NCBI GenBank assembly: GCA_013115145.1
Contig: JAAPAO010000013.1
Location: 1 to 64,000 of the forward strand
DNA: 64,000 nt
Direction: 5' to 3'
Source of the DNA: Perkinsus chesapeaki
Lineage: Eukaryota > Perkinsozoa > Perkinsida > Perkinsidae
Part shown: positions 24,494-35,547 of the stretch, piece after piece
Numbering within the stretch: the stretch's first letter is position 1
Layout of the letters: each line of letters begins with the position of its first letter
Notes under the pieces: generated by a model
What the model was told of the DNA's origin: nothing
Database searches by the model: none
The model's input: only the letters and a program-made list of their open reading frames with translations
Position numbers and translations under genes: made by a program

Positions 24494-27400
24494 TTAATCA
24501 GAGACAAGCGATGAGACCGCTTCGCTATCTTCACCACTGCTTTGAGATGACGCCTGACTAGCCCAAACTGAGGAAGCTTCGGAAGTGGACGATAAGTCGC
24601 TCTCATCACCAAGTTCCCGCAATTGTTCTGTAACGCACCTGAACGATAATGCATCCGTCAAAGAGCACGCTACGGAATTAGCTACTTACTTGATTGCATA
24701 TCGAACAATCGGAGTTAGACAATTATGCGGATCGGCGGATACGGTGCTGCTTGCATCGGGCGATGACTGGCAATATCTGCGGGATTGCTGCTGTCCAGGG
24801 GTCTCCTTGCCCGACGACGTTCCTTCAAAGTCTCTACGAAGATCGATGCCCTCTTGGCGTTGCTCTTGAAGTAGGTTCTCCCGAGCCTTAGCATCGTCCT
24901 CATCTTCAGCCTAAATCATCACATCTCTCCTGCATAATGTCGAGCACTGCTTACCCCTTCCATTGCCGCCTCAATGTCATTAGTTGTCATCTTGAGTAGC
25001 TCGGCGGTTGAAGTGGAGCCGTCATCATCCGTTCCCTTTAACATATCGGCTATGTCGACTCCATTCCATCTTATAATCGTCTGCGTTGTGAAGGCTCCTT
25101 GGTCCACCACAACATCGTCCAGCATTCGCTTCTGTAACTGCTTGTGGAAGATGTTCTCTTCGATTGTGTGCTCAGACAGCAATCTAACCGGCGGTGGCAA
25201 AGTCAAGCGATGCCGAGTCAACTTAATTCCATATCTTACCGAAAGATATGCACATCTCGAGTTTGCCCTATGCGGTGGCATCGATCCATGGCCTGACGGT
25301 CCATCGCGGGGTTCCAGTCAGAGTCGTAGAAAATAACACAGTCAGCACCTGAGCATGGGCTGGCTTCGAGCCAAAACGCGTCTGAAGCAGGGCCACCTGT
25401 GAGGTTGATACCCACACCGCCAGCGCGAGTGGAAGCTATAAACGCAAAGATCTTCGGGGACTTGTTGAAGGCTTCTACCACCAATTGCCGTTGCTCGAGC
25501 TGAGAGGACTCTGATCCAAAATGCGCAGTGACGGCGTTCACTCACTGGGGTGCTTCCATCTAATCTGACGTAGGTGAAACCGTGAAGGTTCATGAAGCCT
25601 TCGATGATATCAAGCATCCTCGACATCTGCGTGAAGATAATGCATTTATGTCCCCTTCGTCGCAGCGATGTAAGAAGGCCGCCGAGCTTCCGAAGCTTTC
25701 CACAGTCTATCTCGATCATGTCCCTATAACACAATCACCCTACGAGAGCTCGCATTCCAACCTACTTATCCGGGAAATGACAGTAACGCAGTCTCGCAAT
25801 GCGATGGTAGGCCTGCGAGTTCTTGTCCATCGACTCTATCTCTGTTGTTCTTAGATTCGCATACCTTTGCATTCTAAGACCACCAAGATAGTAACTCTCA
25901 GCGATCCCCTCGTCGCACCTGCTTATCTTCGCTGACTGCATGCATCCACCGCTCAACTCTACGACAGGCGTTGGGGCCACAACTTTCACAACATACTGGA
26001 GATAAGGCCTCCAAGTTGCCCAATATCTATCCAACCGTTGAGACGGAGTGAGACAGAGAGCTGACAGCTTTCCACAAGCGTTGGCATTCCATAGTGGCAC
26101 GCGACACTGGCTGACGCAGTCCGCTCCGTACAGTGGTGCACCAACATTTTGACCATACCGGACATTCCGATAGGCAACCTGATGCTGCTCATAATTCCTA
26201 GCGACTCGCCAACGCTCCCTCTCCTCCGCAAGGTAGGTGTCCTCGAGCCACCGCTTGGTCGTCCCCAGCGGACAGCCGGTCAATTTATGTTTGCAGTAGT
26301 CCAGAAAGCATCGATACTGAGGTTGCTCGCCTCGGCCGATGAACTCACCGTCGGGCAACTCCTTCAAAGCAAGCATGTTAGACCAGATAGCCCGGCGTCT
26401 ACTATCTCCTCGAACCTCCTCCAGAGGTAGGCATTTGGTTGGATAACTGGCGGTGCGGTCAGAGTCCACATTATACGGAGTGGTGGGCCAGAATAAAACA
26501 GTAGCCGGAAGCTGAATTACGAGAGCGGAGACAGCCAATGGAGAACGTACTGGGCGGGGATCGAACAGATCGGGATGGTTACACACCTTTCTGAGTTGCA
26601 TTAGGACCTGCAATGGTACCCACAGTACGGGAATATACACACTTGCCACCACCGACAGAAAATGCGGAAACTGACGCAGTTGCCCTCAGTCTGGAAAAGA
26701 GTTGGAATGTCAAGGCACGACTGTAAAGATAGGGAGATGTATGAAGATATGTAGTAAATATAAATTAAGATAGATAAAGTAGATATCCCCCCCGACCCAA
26801 TAGGTGACCTACGTTCATCATTCCCATGCAGTCAAGATTATCTATTTGATGGCGTATGTCCCTCTGATTCATAAATTCCTCATATAAGCCTTGTTGCCTA
26901 ATAGACTACTACCATAACCTCTATACACAAAGTTATATAGTGGCCTACCGCCGAGACAACGGCACCTTTACAACGTGCTCGTACTTCTTAGGCATCTGTT
27001 TCTCGACTTGCCTCTTCAAGCGTCGAAGTATAAAAGGTCTAATGACCTTGTGTAGCCGTTGCAGCAGGTCTCTCTGACCCTCCGTGGAGTTCTGCTTTTC
27101 TATAGCGTCCGTGAGAGGATCTGAAAACCTGAGGTGGTAAGCCACGGTGAAGGGAGGGAAGTCTTCTACGTGCTGGATACTACCATTCTTGGAACTGTGA
27201 ATGGCTGGCAAAGACGTCCGGCATGAGGAAGTGCAAAAGCGACCACATCTCTATCAGGTTGTTCTGTAGTGGAGTGCCTGAAACCAGTGTACAGTAGCAG
27301 TGGGGGAGGGGGAGGGGGAGCTGCAGTGTGACCAGTCAATAGGAGCCGCCGTTGAGAGTTGAAAGTGAGGAGAGTCTGCCAACGCTGGGATCGAAAGTTC

Positions 27401-29361
27401 TTGATGTGTTGGGCTTCATCTAGTATCAAATAATACCTGAGGGGGTATATCCGACTATGGGAGGCACCACTTGAGTTTGAACGGCTGAACGACACTATTG
27501 GAGTATGAGTGGTGATGCGACGTTACAAAGGACTTTCTGCCACCGAGCTACCTAAATTCTCTGAAGGAGACGGTTAAATCCTAAGGCTAGGGATGACCGT
27601 CGTAGGAGAAAGGATAGGAAGTGGGAAAGGAGGAAATGTGGGGGATGGTGCGAGAGAAGGACCACTGCCCAAGTGATCGAACCATTAGAGAAGAGAGGGC
27701 ACATGGTGATATAAAAAGAGTAGTAGACCAGGACCAGTCGACAGAAACATTTTGATGTGGCGATAAATGACACTCTGAAGAGGGAATGACCTTGTATGGT
27801 AGGGTGAGTAGTATAATGTGAAGAAGACGAGGGCAAATAGTCTAGATAAAGAAGACCCTCCCCGTTAATAGGATCACTAGCTTATACTTTGGAGATCTCG
27901 AATGGTGCGACAGTCTCTTAGTGCTCATCATACTACGGGATGACCCAAAGGAGACTATTTCCTGAACAACTTTTCGAGGATTTGGTGTCATGTGTGGCTC
28001 TTGAGAGTGACTTTCAGCTGTTATATGGCGCATGAGGATATTCGAGGCGAGAGATACGCAAAGCTATTCGAGCTTCGAAAAAGCACATTTCTGTGAGATA
28101 ACCCTGTAGATTACCCCTCGACCCCCAGCATATCTCCTCCCAATACTACTACCATCTCATCCTCCTGAATGCCTGAGCATCTCTGACCACCAAGTTGTAG
28201 CTCACTATACACACGTTAAAGCTGTTGGGTTTAGACCATCCAATACGCTTCCACTTTCGCTCCTACAGCAGCCTCAATCCAACAGGATCTGGAGGAAAGT
28301 TGGTACCTTCTGGTTGCCGTAGTAAGTGAGGACCTTGAATCCCGGTAACCACCGTTTGAACTCCAATTCCCAGTTCAATACCACCGATGTTGGCACCACA
28401 ACCTGCTCACCGCATGCTAGGAGGCATCCTGTCCATGAGAGACCTACCAGATGCGGACCCCATATATTCTCAGCACACGCAAGATGAGCCAACAGGGCTA
28501 TGGTTTGGATCGTCTTCCCCAGTCCCATCTCATCCGCCAGGATACCATTGAGGTTCTGGTCATGTAAAGTGACGAGCCAGTCGAGCCCAACGTGCTGGTA
28601 TCTGCTAACCGACTCAATCTGCTCCCAAGTCACCACTTTAGTACTCTCGCAATACGCAATTCCGCAGCAACGACGGCACAGTGGTTTTGAGGCCGAGATG
28701 TTCACCCGCCGACTTGGCTGGTACGACTACTGCCGAACTTCCATCACCATTCTTACTGCTGCTACAGCTGCTGCTGCCACCACCCTCAGCAGTATCGTCT
28801 TGCCCTTCCTAACAGCAAGACATCCAACTGGATTACGGTCCTCGTCGCCAATCAGCTATATCAGTCCCACAGTGCAAGACGAAGGAGAAGTCCCGCAGGA
28901 GGCCACATACCCTAGCCTGCCGCCGTTCCTCATCTGTCAGGGACTCCGAGTCAGCAATCCGGTTAACAGACTCATGGCTGGGCGGGGGCGGTGAGGAGTA
29001 GGAATCGATGGTTGTGTCTGCTAGAGATGACGTTCGCCGGTTGACCAGCTCTGTGCTACTACCCAACGCATCTCCTACTGATGCGGCAAAAAGCTCTGAT
29101 TTTTCCACTAGAGCATCTAACCTACATCAAAGATTCATTCTAGGTCACTTGATTGACCTCTTCTACTTTCTAAGATTGCGTTCTCGTTTCAGCGCAGCTC
29201 TTTCCCTTTCGTACTGATGCTCTGCCACTTTACCAGCGGCTTTCCAAAACCGATCAATCTCCCTAATATTCAATTACACTTTGGAACAAATCTCATCACT
29301 CTTACATGGCCACCCTTCCTGCTGCCTTTCTAACCTCCGAGGAATCTTTATCAGATACCAT
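24494..29361 (-). CDS. SWR1: SWR1/SRCAP-type Snf2 chromatin-remodelling ATPase
   Basis: Catalytic subunit of the complex that swaps H2A for H2A.Z in nucleosomes. Spliced order: a short exon 1 (29361-29306) gives an 18-residue N-terminus; exons 29262-29167 and from 29121 encode an HSA helix ([16 protein letters not shown]), the actin/ARP4 dock. The Snf2 N-lobe follows: YQHVGLDWL, motif I DEMGLGKT (about 28520), [29 protein letters not shown], motif [11 protein letters not shown] (about 27420), RRLLLTG, and [21 protein letters not shown]. Then comes [19 protein letters not shown], a roughly 300-residue insertion typical of the SWR1/INO80 class, [11 protein letters not shown], and motifs V-VI ([29 protein letters not shown]). 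The tail is acidic and Ser-rich. Introns are about 45-58 nt except one of about 700 nt (about 28130-27440). Splice joins at 29305/29263 and 29166/29122 were read directly. The N-terminus before HSA is far shorter than in yeast Swr1. Confidence 0.95.
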
Positions 29362-29485
29362 CAAGCAGCAGCAACAACTGGGGATGACGTTTGACTACTA
29401 ATAACACTACAAATGATACTAGTGGAAATTATATCCGCCCACACAGTAAGGTTCATCAGCAGTAATAGAGGAACATCGGCCTTAT

Positions 29486-30026
29486 TTACTTCTTGCTAAC
29501 CTTAGCCTTCTTCTCGGACTTCTGGGCAGCCTTGCGGGCCTTCTCGGCGAGGGCGGCTCTGACGAGCTTCTGCTCCTCAAGAAGGAAGGCACGGACGATG
29601 CGTTGTTTGACGCACTTGCCGCAGATAGAGCCACCATAGGCACGAGAGACGTGACGCTCACGCTGCTTGAGCTGAGAGTACTTGAAGGGTCGAAGGCATT
29701 TAACCTGCCAAAACACCAAAAATGAGACGATATCCAATACAAGGGTAACGGCCCATTAATCAGTTGGTTGATCCATGTTAAGTCATTCATTCTCACTACA
29801 CCATAAAGGCAAAGCGAGTCCTTAACAATTTTATCATCATCTTATAGTATATTCCCATCAATATTACACCGTTGATCTTGCCCTTGCAATCACCACAGCG
29901 GGGGCCAGTGGCGGTCTTGGTGATCTTGTGGTAGACCAAGTTTCCACCAGGGGTCTTAACAAGCTTCTGCTTGTTAGACTTGGTGTTGAAGTTAACCTTG
30001 CGGCGGTATGTAAGGCGTTGAACCAT
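29486..30026 (-). CDS. RPL34: 60S ribosomal protein L34 (eL34)
   Basis: Structural protein of the cytosolic large ribosomal subunit. Exon 1 (30026-29868) starts MVQRLTYRRKVNFNTKSN and continues through GNLVYHKI and CGDCKGKING. A 163-nt GT-AG intron (29867-29705) follows, and exon 2 (29704-29486) gives VKCLRPFKYSQLKQRERH, VSRAYGGSICGKCVKQRI and a Lys-rich tail. The joined product is 125 residues, normal for the family. The four Cys of the zinc-ribbon-like pairs (CGDC, CGKC) are present. The intron is longer than most in this window. Its stop lies 125 bp from the SWR1 start on the same strand. Confidence 0.97.
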
Positions 30027-30605
30027 CTAAAGTAATAACACCACAATGAACACTCCAAACATCAAAATAGACAACCAGCGATGGAACACGGAGTTCAGCT
30101 AAGGCCTTGCCTGCTACTTTACCAACTATGTGAGAGATCAACCCTTAAGATACCCCTCATTATTACCTTTGGAGCGGGACGTTTCCACCTTGAGGGTAGA
30201 GAGGCTTATCGGCGGTACAAATCGATCGATTCGCCTGAAGAGCTACCAGCGTTGAGGAAATGCAAGTTTTGCAAGTGTAACCAGTCCTGCCCGTGCCTAC
30301 ACTCTGTCGATGAGTAGTTGTTCAAGCCAAAGGTCACGGGCTCTTAGGGACATTCGGGCTGACTGGTCTAGCTTCGAGGATGTAGGTGCTTGCATTAACC
30401 TCGTAAGAATCTTTTCACTAGGCGTATCCAGAGCCAGACTCTAGTGTAGCAAGAGTAATAAAGAACATCTTCCCCGAATACAGTGTGAGGGTAATTCGGA
30501 GGTAATGAGGGGTAAATCTCCCTATGGCAGCAAGTAAAGGCCTATAGGTTCCTGCACAGCCGCACTGGGGAGCAAAGGCAAGCATTAGCAGTTCAACTCA
30601 AGCCA
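30027..30605. other. intergenic, nothing recognised
   Basis: Upstream region of RPL34. An open frame at 30081-30317 ends in a Cys-rich stretch but has no family signature and overlaps the expected RPL34 promoter, so it is not called. Confidence 0.4.
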
Positions 30606-30914
30606 GTGGTTGATAGACTAAACAACGCTGCTGTGGAAGGTCCCAGGGCCCTTGCTTTCTCAGACCCTTACGCTATAGTAGATACTGTCGATAAGGCAGC
30701 AACCTGCTTAAGCCAAACCACTAGAACTTCAACAACTTTCGGTGCAGCCTTGAAGCGCTCTCTGAGCGAGCTCGGCATACCTAGCAATCGCATCACTTCA
30801 AACACTTACTCAATTGCATACAAAAGGCTAATGGACCAACATATGTTCGCTACTGAGTACCTTTACCGTAGAGCACGGATCAACCTAGGGTTCGTTTCAG
30901 ATACCAGAAGCTAG
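30606..30914 (+). CDS. hypothetical protein (102 codons)
   Basis: Open frame of 102 codons with a protein-like composition: a Thr/Ser-rich middle and a basic tail with YKRLMDQH and YLYRRARI. It ends 35 bp before the start of the next plus-strand gene. No signal, membrane segment or known motif is visible. It might be a real small gene, an upstream exon of the next gene, or chance. Confidence 0.3.
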   Translation: MVDRLNNAAVEGPRALAFSDPYAIVDTVDKAATCLSQTTRTSTTFGAALKRSLSELGIPSNRITSNTYSIAYKRLMDQHMFATEYLYRRARINLGFVSDTRS

Positions 30915-30949
30915 GTCGGGGACTTGGCACTATGGGAGATACCTGTGTC

Positions 30950-32105
30950 ATGTCGGACGTAGGCAAGCCTACAGCGAGCGCTCTCACGGTAAGTCGTTCC
31001 GCTAACCACGGCAGTCACCTAAACAGCAGGTCCTGAACCATGGCACAGGGACCACTGCCCAGGACAAGGCACGGGAGCACCGGAAGCTTGTGCCTCAATC
31101 CGTGCTACTTGAACTGAGGAGGGGTCTAAGGTGACAGCCTATTACTGCTGCTGCTGATAGCTGATGTATGTGAACATTAGATGGGTTGAAGCTTCGGAAC
31201 AAACCTTGGCATCGGACTATATGACAGGGTCGGGAAAGAGGCATGATGCAGTGATGGAACTAATCAAACCAAGGCTACCTTACCCGATGGCCAGCTGTGT
31301 AGAACTGTGCCGATGACGGTCGAAAGGGAACGTGTAAAGGTACCCAAACTAGAACCGCAGCTGTGGGGTAACGAGGAAAGGCTTGGCAAGCTAATGGCGT
31401 TAAAGCAGCTAGATCTGGAGATGGCTCGAGATCCGGGTCGGTCTCGCTGGGACCTGTGGGGTGAAATCCGGTTACTCAGGCAAGATCTGGCCGAAGGACA
31501 TCGAACGGGCTAAGGAGATTGAGAGGCTAGAGGCGGAACTGGTCAGACTTGGACAGGAAACCCAGGAGATCAGAACAGTCGGATGACTACAGGACGGTGA
31601 CAGCAATGGCATCACCGCTGTAGGTTCGGGTGCCAAAGAAGTGTAATCCAGAGCTAGAGGAGCATGACCCGGGCATGATGGATGCACTGACAGGATCTAA
31701 TATGCACCCATCCAGGTAGACACTTGTGTGCTCGAAGTGTTAAGGTTGGTGGGATTAGTCAGTGGAAGTCCTCTTACGCGAGCGCATCGTCACCGGACCT
31801 ACTGTATGCCTACGACAAGAAGGCAGCCGAGCGCAGACTAGTGCCAGCTAGGAAGTTCTCCAAGGTAGGCCAATGTTGATGTGTTCTAACCAACCATCTT
31901 CTCTATCTTCATCATCATCAGCATACTAAACGACGGGAAGAGCGACGAATATACGACTACAGTCTAGTGGCAGCGGTACCACCTGACTTGGCTGCGGATG
32001 CTGCCGTTCTAACACTGGTGCCAGGTTGTACCCGAGGCTACTAAGTCAGTGCTGAATGGATGGGAAGAGGCATCTAGTGTGGTAACCAAGAAGTGGAACA
32101 GCTAG
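30950..32105 (+). CDS. unrecognised coiled-coil protein, multi-exon
   Basis: Start MSDVGKPTASALT (30950-30988), donor GTAAGT. Exon 2 begins after a 38-nt intron (REHRKLVPQSVLLELRR). Later exons give WVEASEQTLASDYMTGSGKR, LMALKQLDLEMARDP, a charged helix (KDIERAKEIERLEAELVRL), SSPDLLYAYDKKAAERR, TKRREERRIYDYSLVAA and VVPEATKSVLNGWEEASS, stop at 32105. Two apparent frame shifts, near 31440-31482 and 31983-32031, are explained by 43- and 49-nt GT-AG introns. One intron carries a (CTG)4 tract. One internal join (about 31290-31320) is not settled. About 250-280 residues, largely helical and basic. No family recognised. Confidence 0.6.
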
Positions 32106-32236
32106 CATGAGTACTTCGAGAGAAGAAGACTCTCGACCGTTGTTGTCATTGTTGTTGTTGGCATTACTAGTCTATGTTGTGTTGTTGGTATTAAATTCAT
32201 CCATGGTTGATTAGGCTGCTGCTTAAGGCATCCTGT

Positions 32237-34886
32237 ATGGATCCTTCAAGAGCGGCGGCGGCGGCACAGTATGCAGCCCAACAACAACAACAACAACAAG
32301 AACAGGTATTACTATTACAGTACAAGGGCCTCACGTGCACTCTGATAGGCGGCTAGGATGGTAGCAGCAGCACAGCAGCAGCAGCAGCAGCAACAACAAC
32401 AGGCGGCTTTAGTAGCAGCGAATAAGTCTAGATTGGCAGCCATACTGCAGCAGGCCACGGCAGGAGGGCAGCCTCTCACACCTGCTCAAATGCAAGGGTA
32501 ACACATCAGGGCCTTTGGATGGCATAATGCTGCTGCTGCTGACTAAACTATTAAAGGATTAATTCTCCGCCGACTGTAATTTGATGGAGCCTGCTTCAGG
32601 CTGATTGCACGTGTACAACAGCAGCAGCAACAACAGCAACAACGGTTCCAAGGAGCCCAGTCGGCAGCCCCCTCAGGACAGCATCTTCCAGCCGCTGGTG
32701 CCGCGGCATTACTTGCTGCTCAGCATCAACGACAACAGGCCATGGCCGCCAGGAATACGGTAGTAAAGGTTAAGAGGGATGGCAACTATTGGTCTAGGGT
32801 GGGGCATCACTATTGGAGCAGCAGGCTAGGGCTAATGCATCACGAATGGCACAACAGCAGGCACAGCAGAAGGTAATATGTACCGTACAGGTGTGGGGAA
32901 GGGTCGGGGTAGGTATTGCTACAACAACAGCAGCAGAGAGCAGCTAGTTTAGCGGCTGCTAGGAACCATGAGACCACGCAGGCTCAGGTGGGCAGGACTA
33001 CGGGCAATGGACTCGGGCTTGATGGATGCCTTTAGATGGAGCTGCAGGCTCTGAGAGGGAGAATACAGCAAGCTCATTCCTCTTACACTCAAGCTGTTAA
33101 AAAGTAGTACCTTGGTGGTATTATTAAGGGCAGCCGGTTATTTAGACGGGAGCAGGCTAAGGCACAGATAGACTCCTACGAGGCAGAGGCCACCAGTCTG
33201 CACGCCAAGGTAGAGGGTAGAGGCAATGCTGTGGGGAAGTGGTGGCAGTAGATTATGGAAGATCCTAGGATGAAGCAAGATACAGAGACTCGGAACCTGT
33301 TCTTGAAACAATGCATGGATCGTATACAGAAAATGAAGGAGTACCGTAACCAGTACACAGCCCTCATGGTAGGGAGGGAGGAGGAAGAGGAAGAATGGTC
33401 AAAGTTGAGGCTTAGGAACAAGCTGAGAAGGAATCACAGGCGTATCACAAGCAAGTTGAACAGCTCAGCCAAGAGTTCAAGGCTAAACAAGTTACCCTAT
33501 TGAGGCTGGTCCAAGGTCAGCGTCAACAGCAACAACAGCAGGCTGCTGCTGCTGCTGCTGCTGCCTCTCCAGCAGCGGGGGCGGGCCACACGCCTGGCCA
33601 AGGTGGGTGGTGTATTGTGTATAAGGGTTTTCATCTGGGTATGCTTTTTAGTTACACCCTCTCCGTCTAGCTGTTCAGCACCATCTCCCGCTGCCTCGGT
33701 AGGTGAAAACAACATTGGCCAAGGAATGTAGATTAGCTTGGATTAGGTTGCCAGTCTTAGACAGCCAGTGCAGACCCCTCTTCTACAGCAACAACAGCAA
33801 CAGCAGCAGCAGCCCACTGCAGCACAGAAGCAGGCAATGCAGCAAGGTTACCAGGTTATAGGCCAAGAGACCCCGGCAGCAGCAGCAGCCATGGCTCGAC
33901 CCAAGACCAGAGCCGAGCAGCAGGAGAGTATACGACAACTCCAACAGGTACAGGGACCCAAGATTGAGGAACATATCAGGCTGGAGAGATAATTTCCAGG
34001 CGCGTGAAGTTGTCTATGTCCTCGAGTCATTCGCCACGTTAATACTGTCCCACCGACATATGATAAAGTTGAGCTATCGAAACCGCTTGGAGACCGAGCG
34101 TCTGCATTCCTGGGCCCGATCCGTCCGAGATCTCGTCGAGGTAGGTGAGCTATTGCTGATGGTCTGGTATAACACAGTTGCGCTCGCCAGGGATTGGTGA
34201 GCAGTATGAACACGGAGTACTCCGGAAGGATGGTAGTGAACGCAGACCAACTGAGGTTCCTAAGCCGAAGCTCTAAGGGGAGAGGAAATGAAGGAGGTTG
34301 GTACTACGGCGGCAGACCCGAGCCAGACTTCAGAGGGTAATTGATTTAGTCGGGGACACAGAGAACCCTATATCCGTCGATGACGAACGACTGATACGAT
34401 TGAAGACTGTCTTGACTGAGGTAATACTACGGCGGGTGTCTTCTCGGTGGCTGCTGCTGCTGCTGCTGAGGACTGGTCTTAGGCTGTCATAGTCTATACG
34501 AGATGTATGAGGTCTTTGATGGAGAGAGCAGTTAACAGTGAGAGCGGTCCTCACGTCACCGATCGGGAGCTGGGTAATATGAACCACTACCAGGGGGGTG
34601 ATTTCGTAACAGGTCCCTCCATCTCGACAGTCTGCTGCGCTCTTGGTGCTGCTCTTGGTGTAGCACCACCAACACTTAGTGAAATAAGTAGAGATTCTAC
34701 AGCTCTATACGAGCTCATACTCAGTATGCCCAGTTCGCCCATCTTTCCCCTACACGAGCCTTGTTATCAGGTACCGACACCTACATGGCATCCTACAGGC
34801 CTTTTAAGTTCATAAGCCAGATCGATGATGAGCAGTTCATCGGCACTAGCATCACCGAGGAGTCCCTTCCAGTGTTGACACAGTGA
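32237..34886 (+). CDS. Gln-rich, helical multi-exon protein
   Basis: Starts MDPSRAAAAAQYAAQ followed by polyQ encoded by CAA/CAG runs; several short exons up to about 33.9 kb are Gln/Ala-rich (polyQ again near 33786-33812). The C-terminal part is not low complexity: EVVYVLESFATLILSHRHM, RLHSWARSVRDLVE, then after a 55-nt intron TRARLQRVIDLVGDTE, RLIRLKTVLTE, MRSLMERAVNSE, YQGGDFVTGPSISTVCCALG and SYRPFKFISQIDDEQFIG, stop at 34886. Joins at 33949/34000 (52-nt intron) and 34255-34310 restore the frame. Gln-rich scaffolds with a folded C-terminal region are common among transcription co-regulators such as Mediator tail subunits, but I see no diagnostic motif. Exon phases in 32.3-33.7 kb are not fully settled. 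Confidence 0.6.
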
Positions 34887-34930
34887 GCACACTACTCAAC
34901 CACCTATTACATTTCACCTTCACTGCTAGC

Positions 34931-35281
34931 ATGTTTGGTGGCAGTAAACGCAAGAGAGCAGCGGCTTTGGCGGAAGGGGCCTCTGATAGTCAACAGACTT
35001 CAGATCCCTCGGCACCAGTAGGAACTGTCGCTGGTAAGGAAGGCTATGCAACCAATGGTGTGGTATGGTGAGGTGGTCAGGTGATGGTGTTGTTGATATG
35101 GGTTGGTGGAGGCCTACAAGATGCCATACTAGAGCCAGAGCTAAACGGAGACGTCGTGACGCCGCTGCAACAGCAGCAGCAGCTACTGCATCAGTCGAGT
35201 CTGTGGATTCCTGACCCGATACGTGTGTTCCTTCCTTACTACTTCCTTTGCGTTGTTAATTACCTAGGTGCCTCCAATTGA
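34931..35281 (+). CDS. small hypothetical protein with basic start
   Basis: Exon 1 (34931-35033) encodes MFGGSKRKRAAALAEGASD, a likely nuclear-type basic start, and ends in a clean GTAAGG donor. The acceptor at 35110-35111 leads to a frame with polyQ (LQQQQQLL) and, after one more intron, a short end (RASN) at 35281. A second frame in exon 2 gives a very basic Arg/Lys tail and an earlier stop, so the product is uncertain. It begins 44 bp after the previous gene. No family recognised. Confidence 0.4.
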
Positions 35282-35547
35282 GTGGCATTGTTATATTATT
35301 CCTCGGTAGGGGTGTATTTCCGGCTGACCTAAGTAGTGGCCGTAATTTGTCCTGGATTTAAAGTACGCGTGGGAGGCCCTCTCACTTTGTACAAAGGGCC
35401 ATTAACGTAGCTACACAACATGCCAGGTGTCAGGAGAAACCTCTACATTCAAAATCATTAATAACATCACTTAGGCCCATTGAGATGACTGGCCACCCTG
35501 TCGACGGCTGACAACAGCAACTCAGCATAAACTACCAACAATGCACC

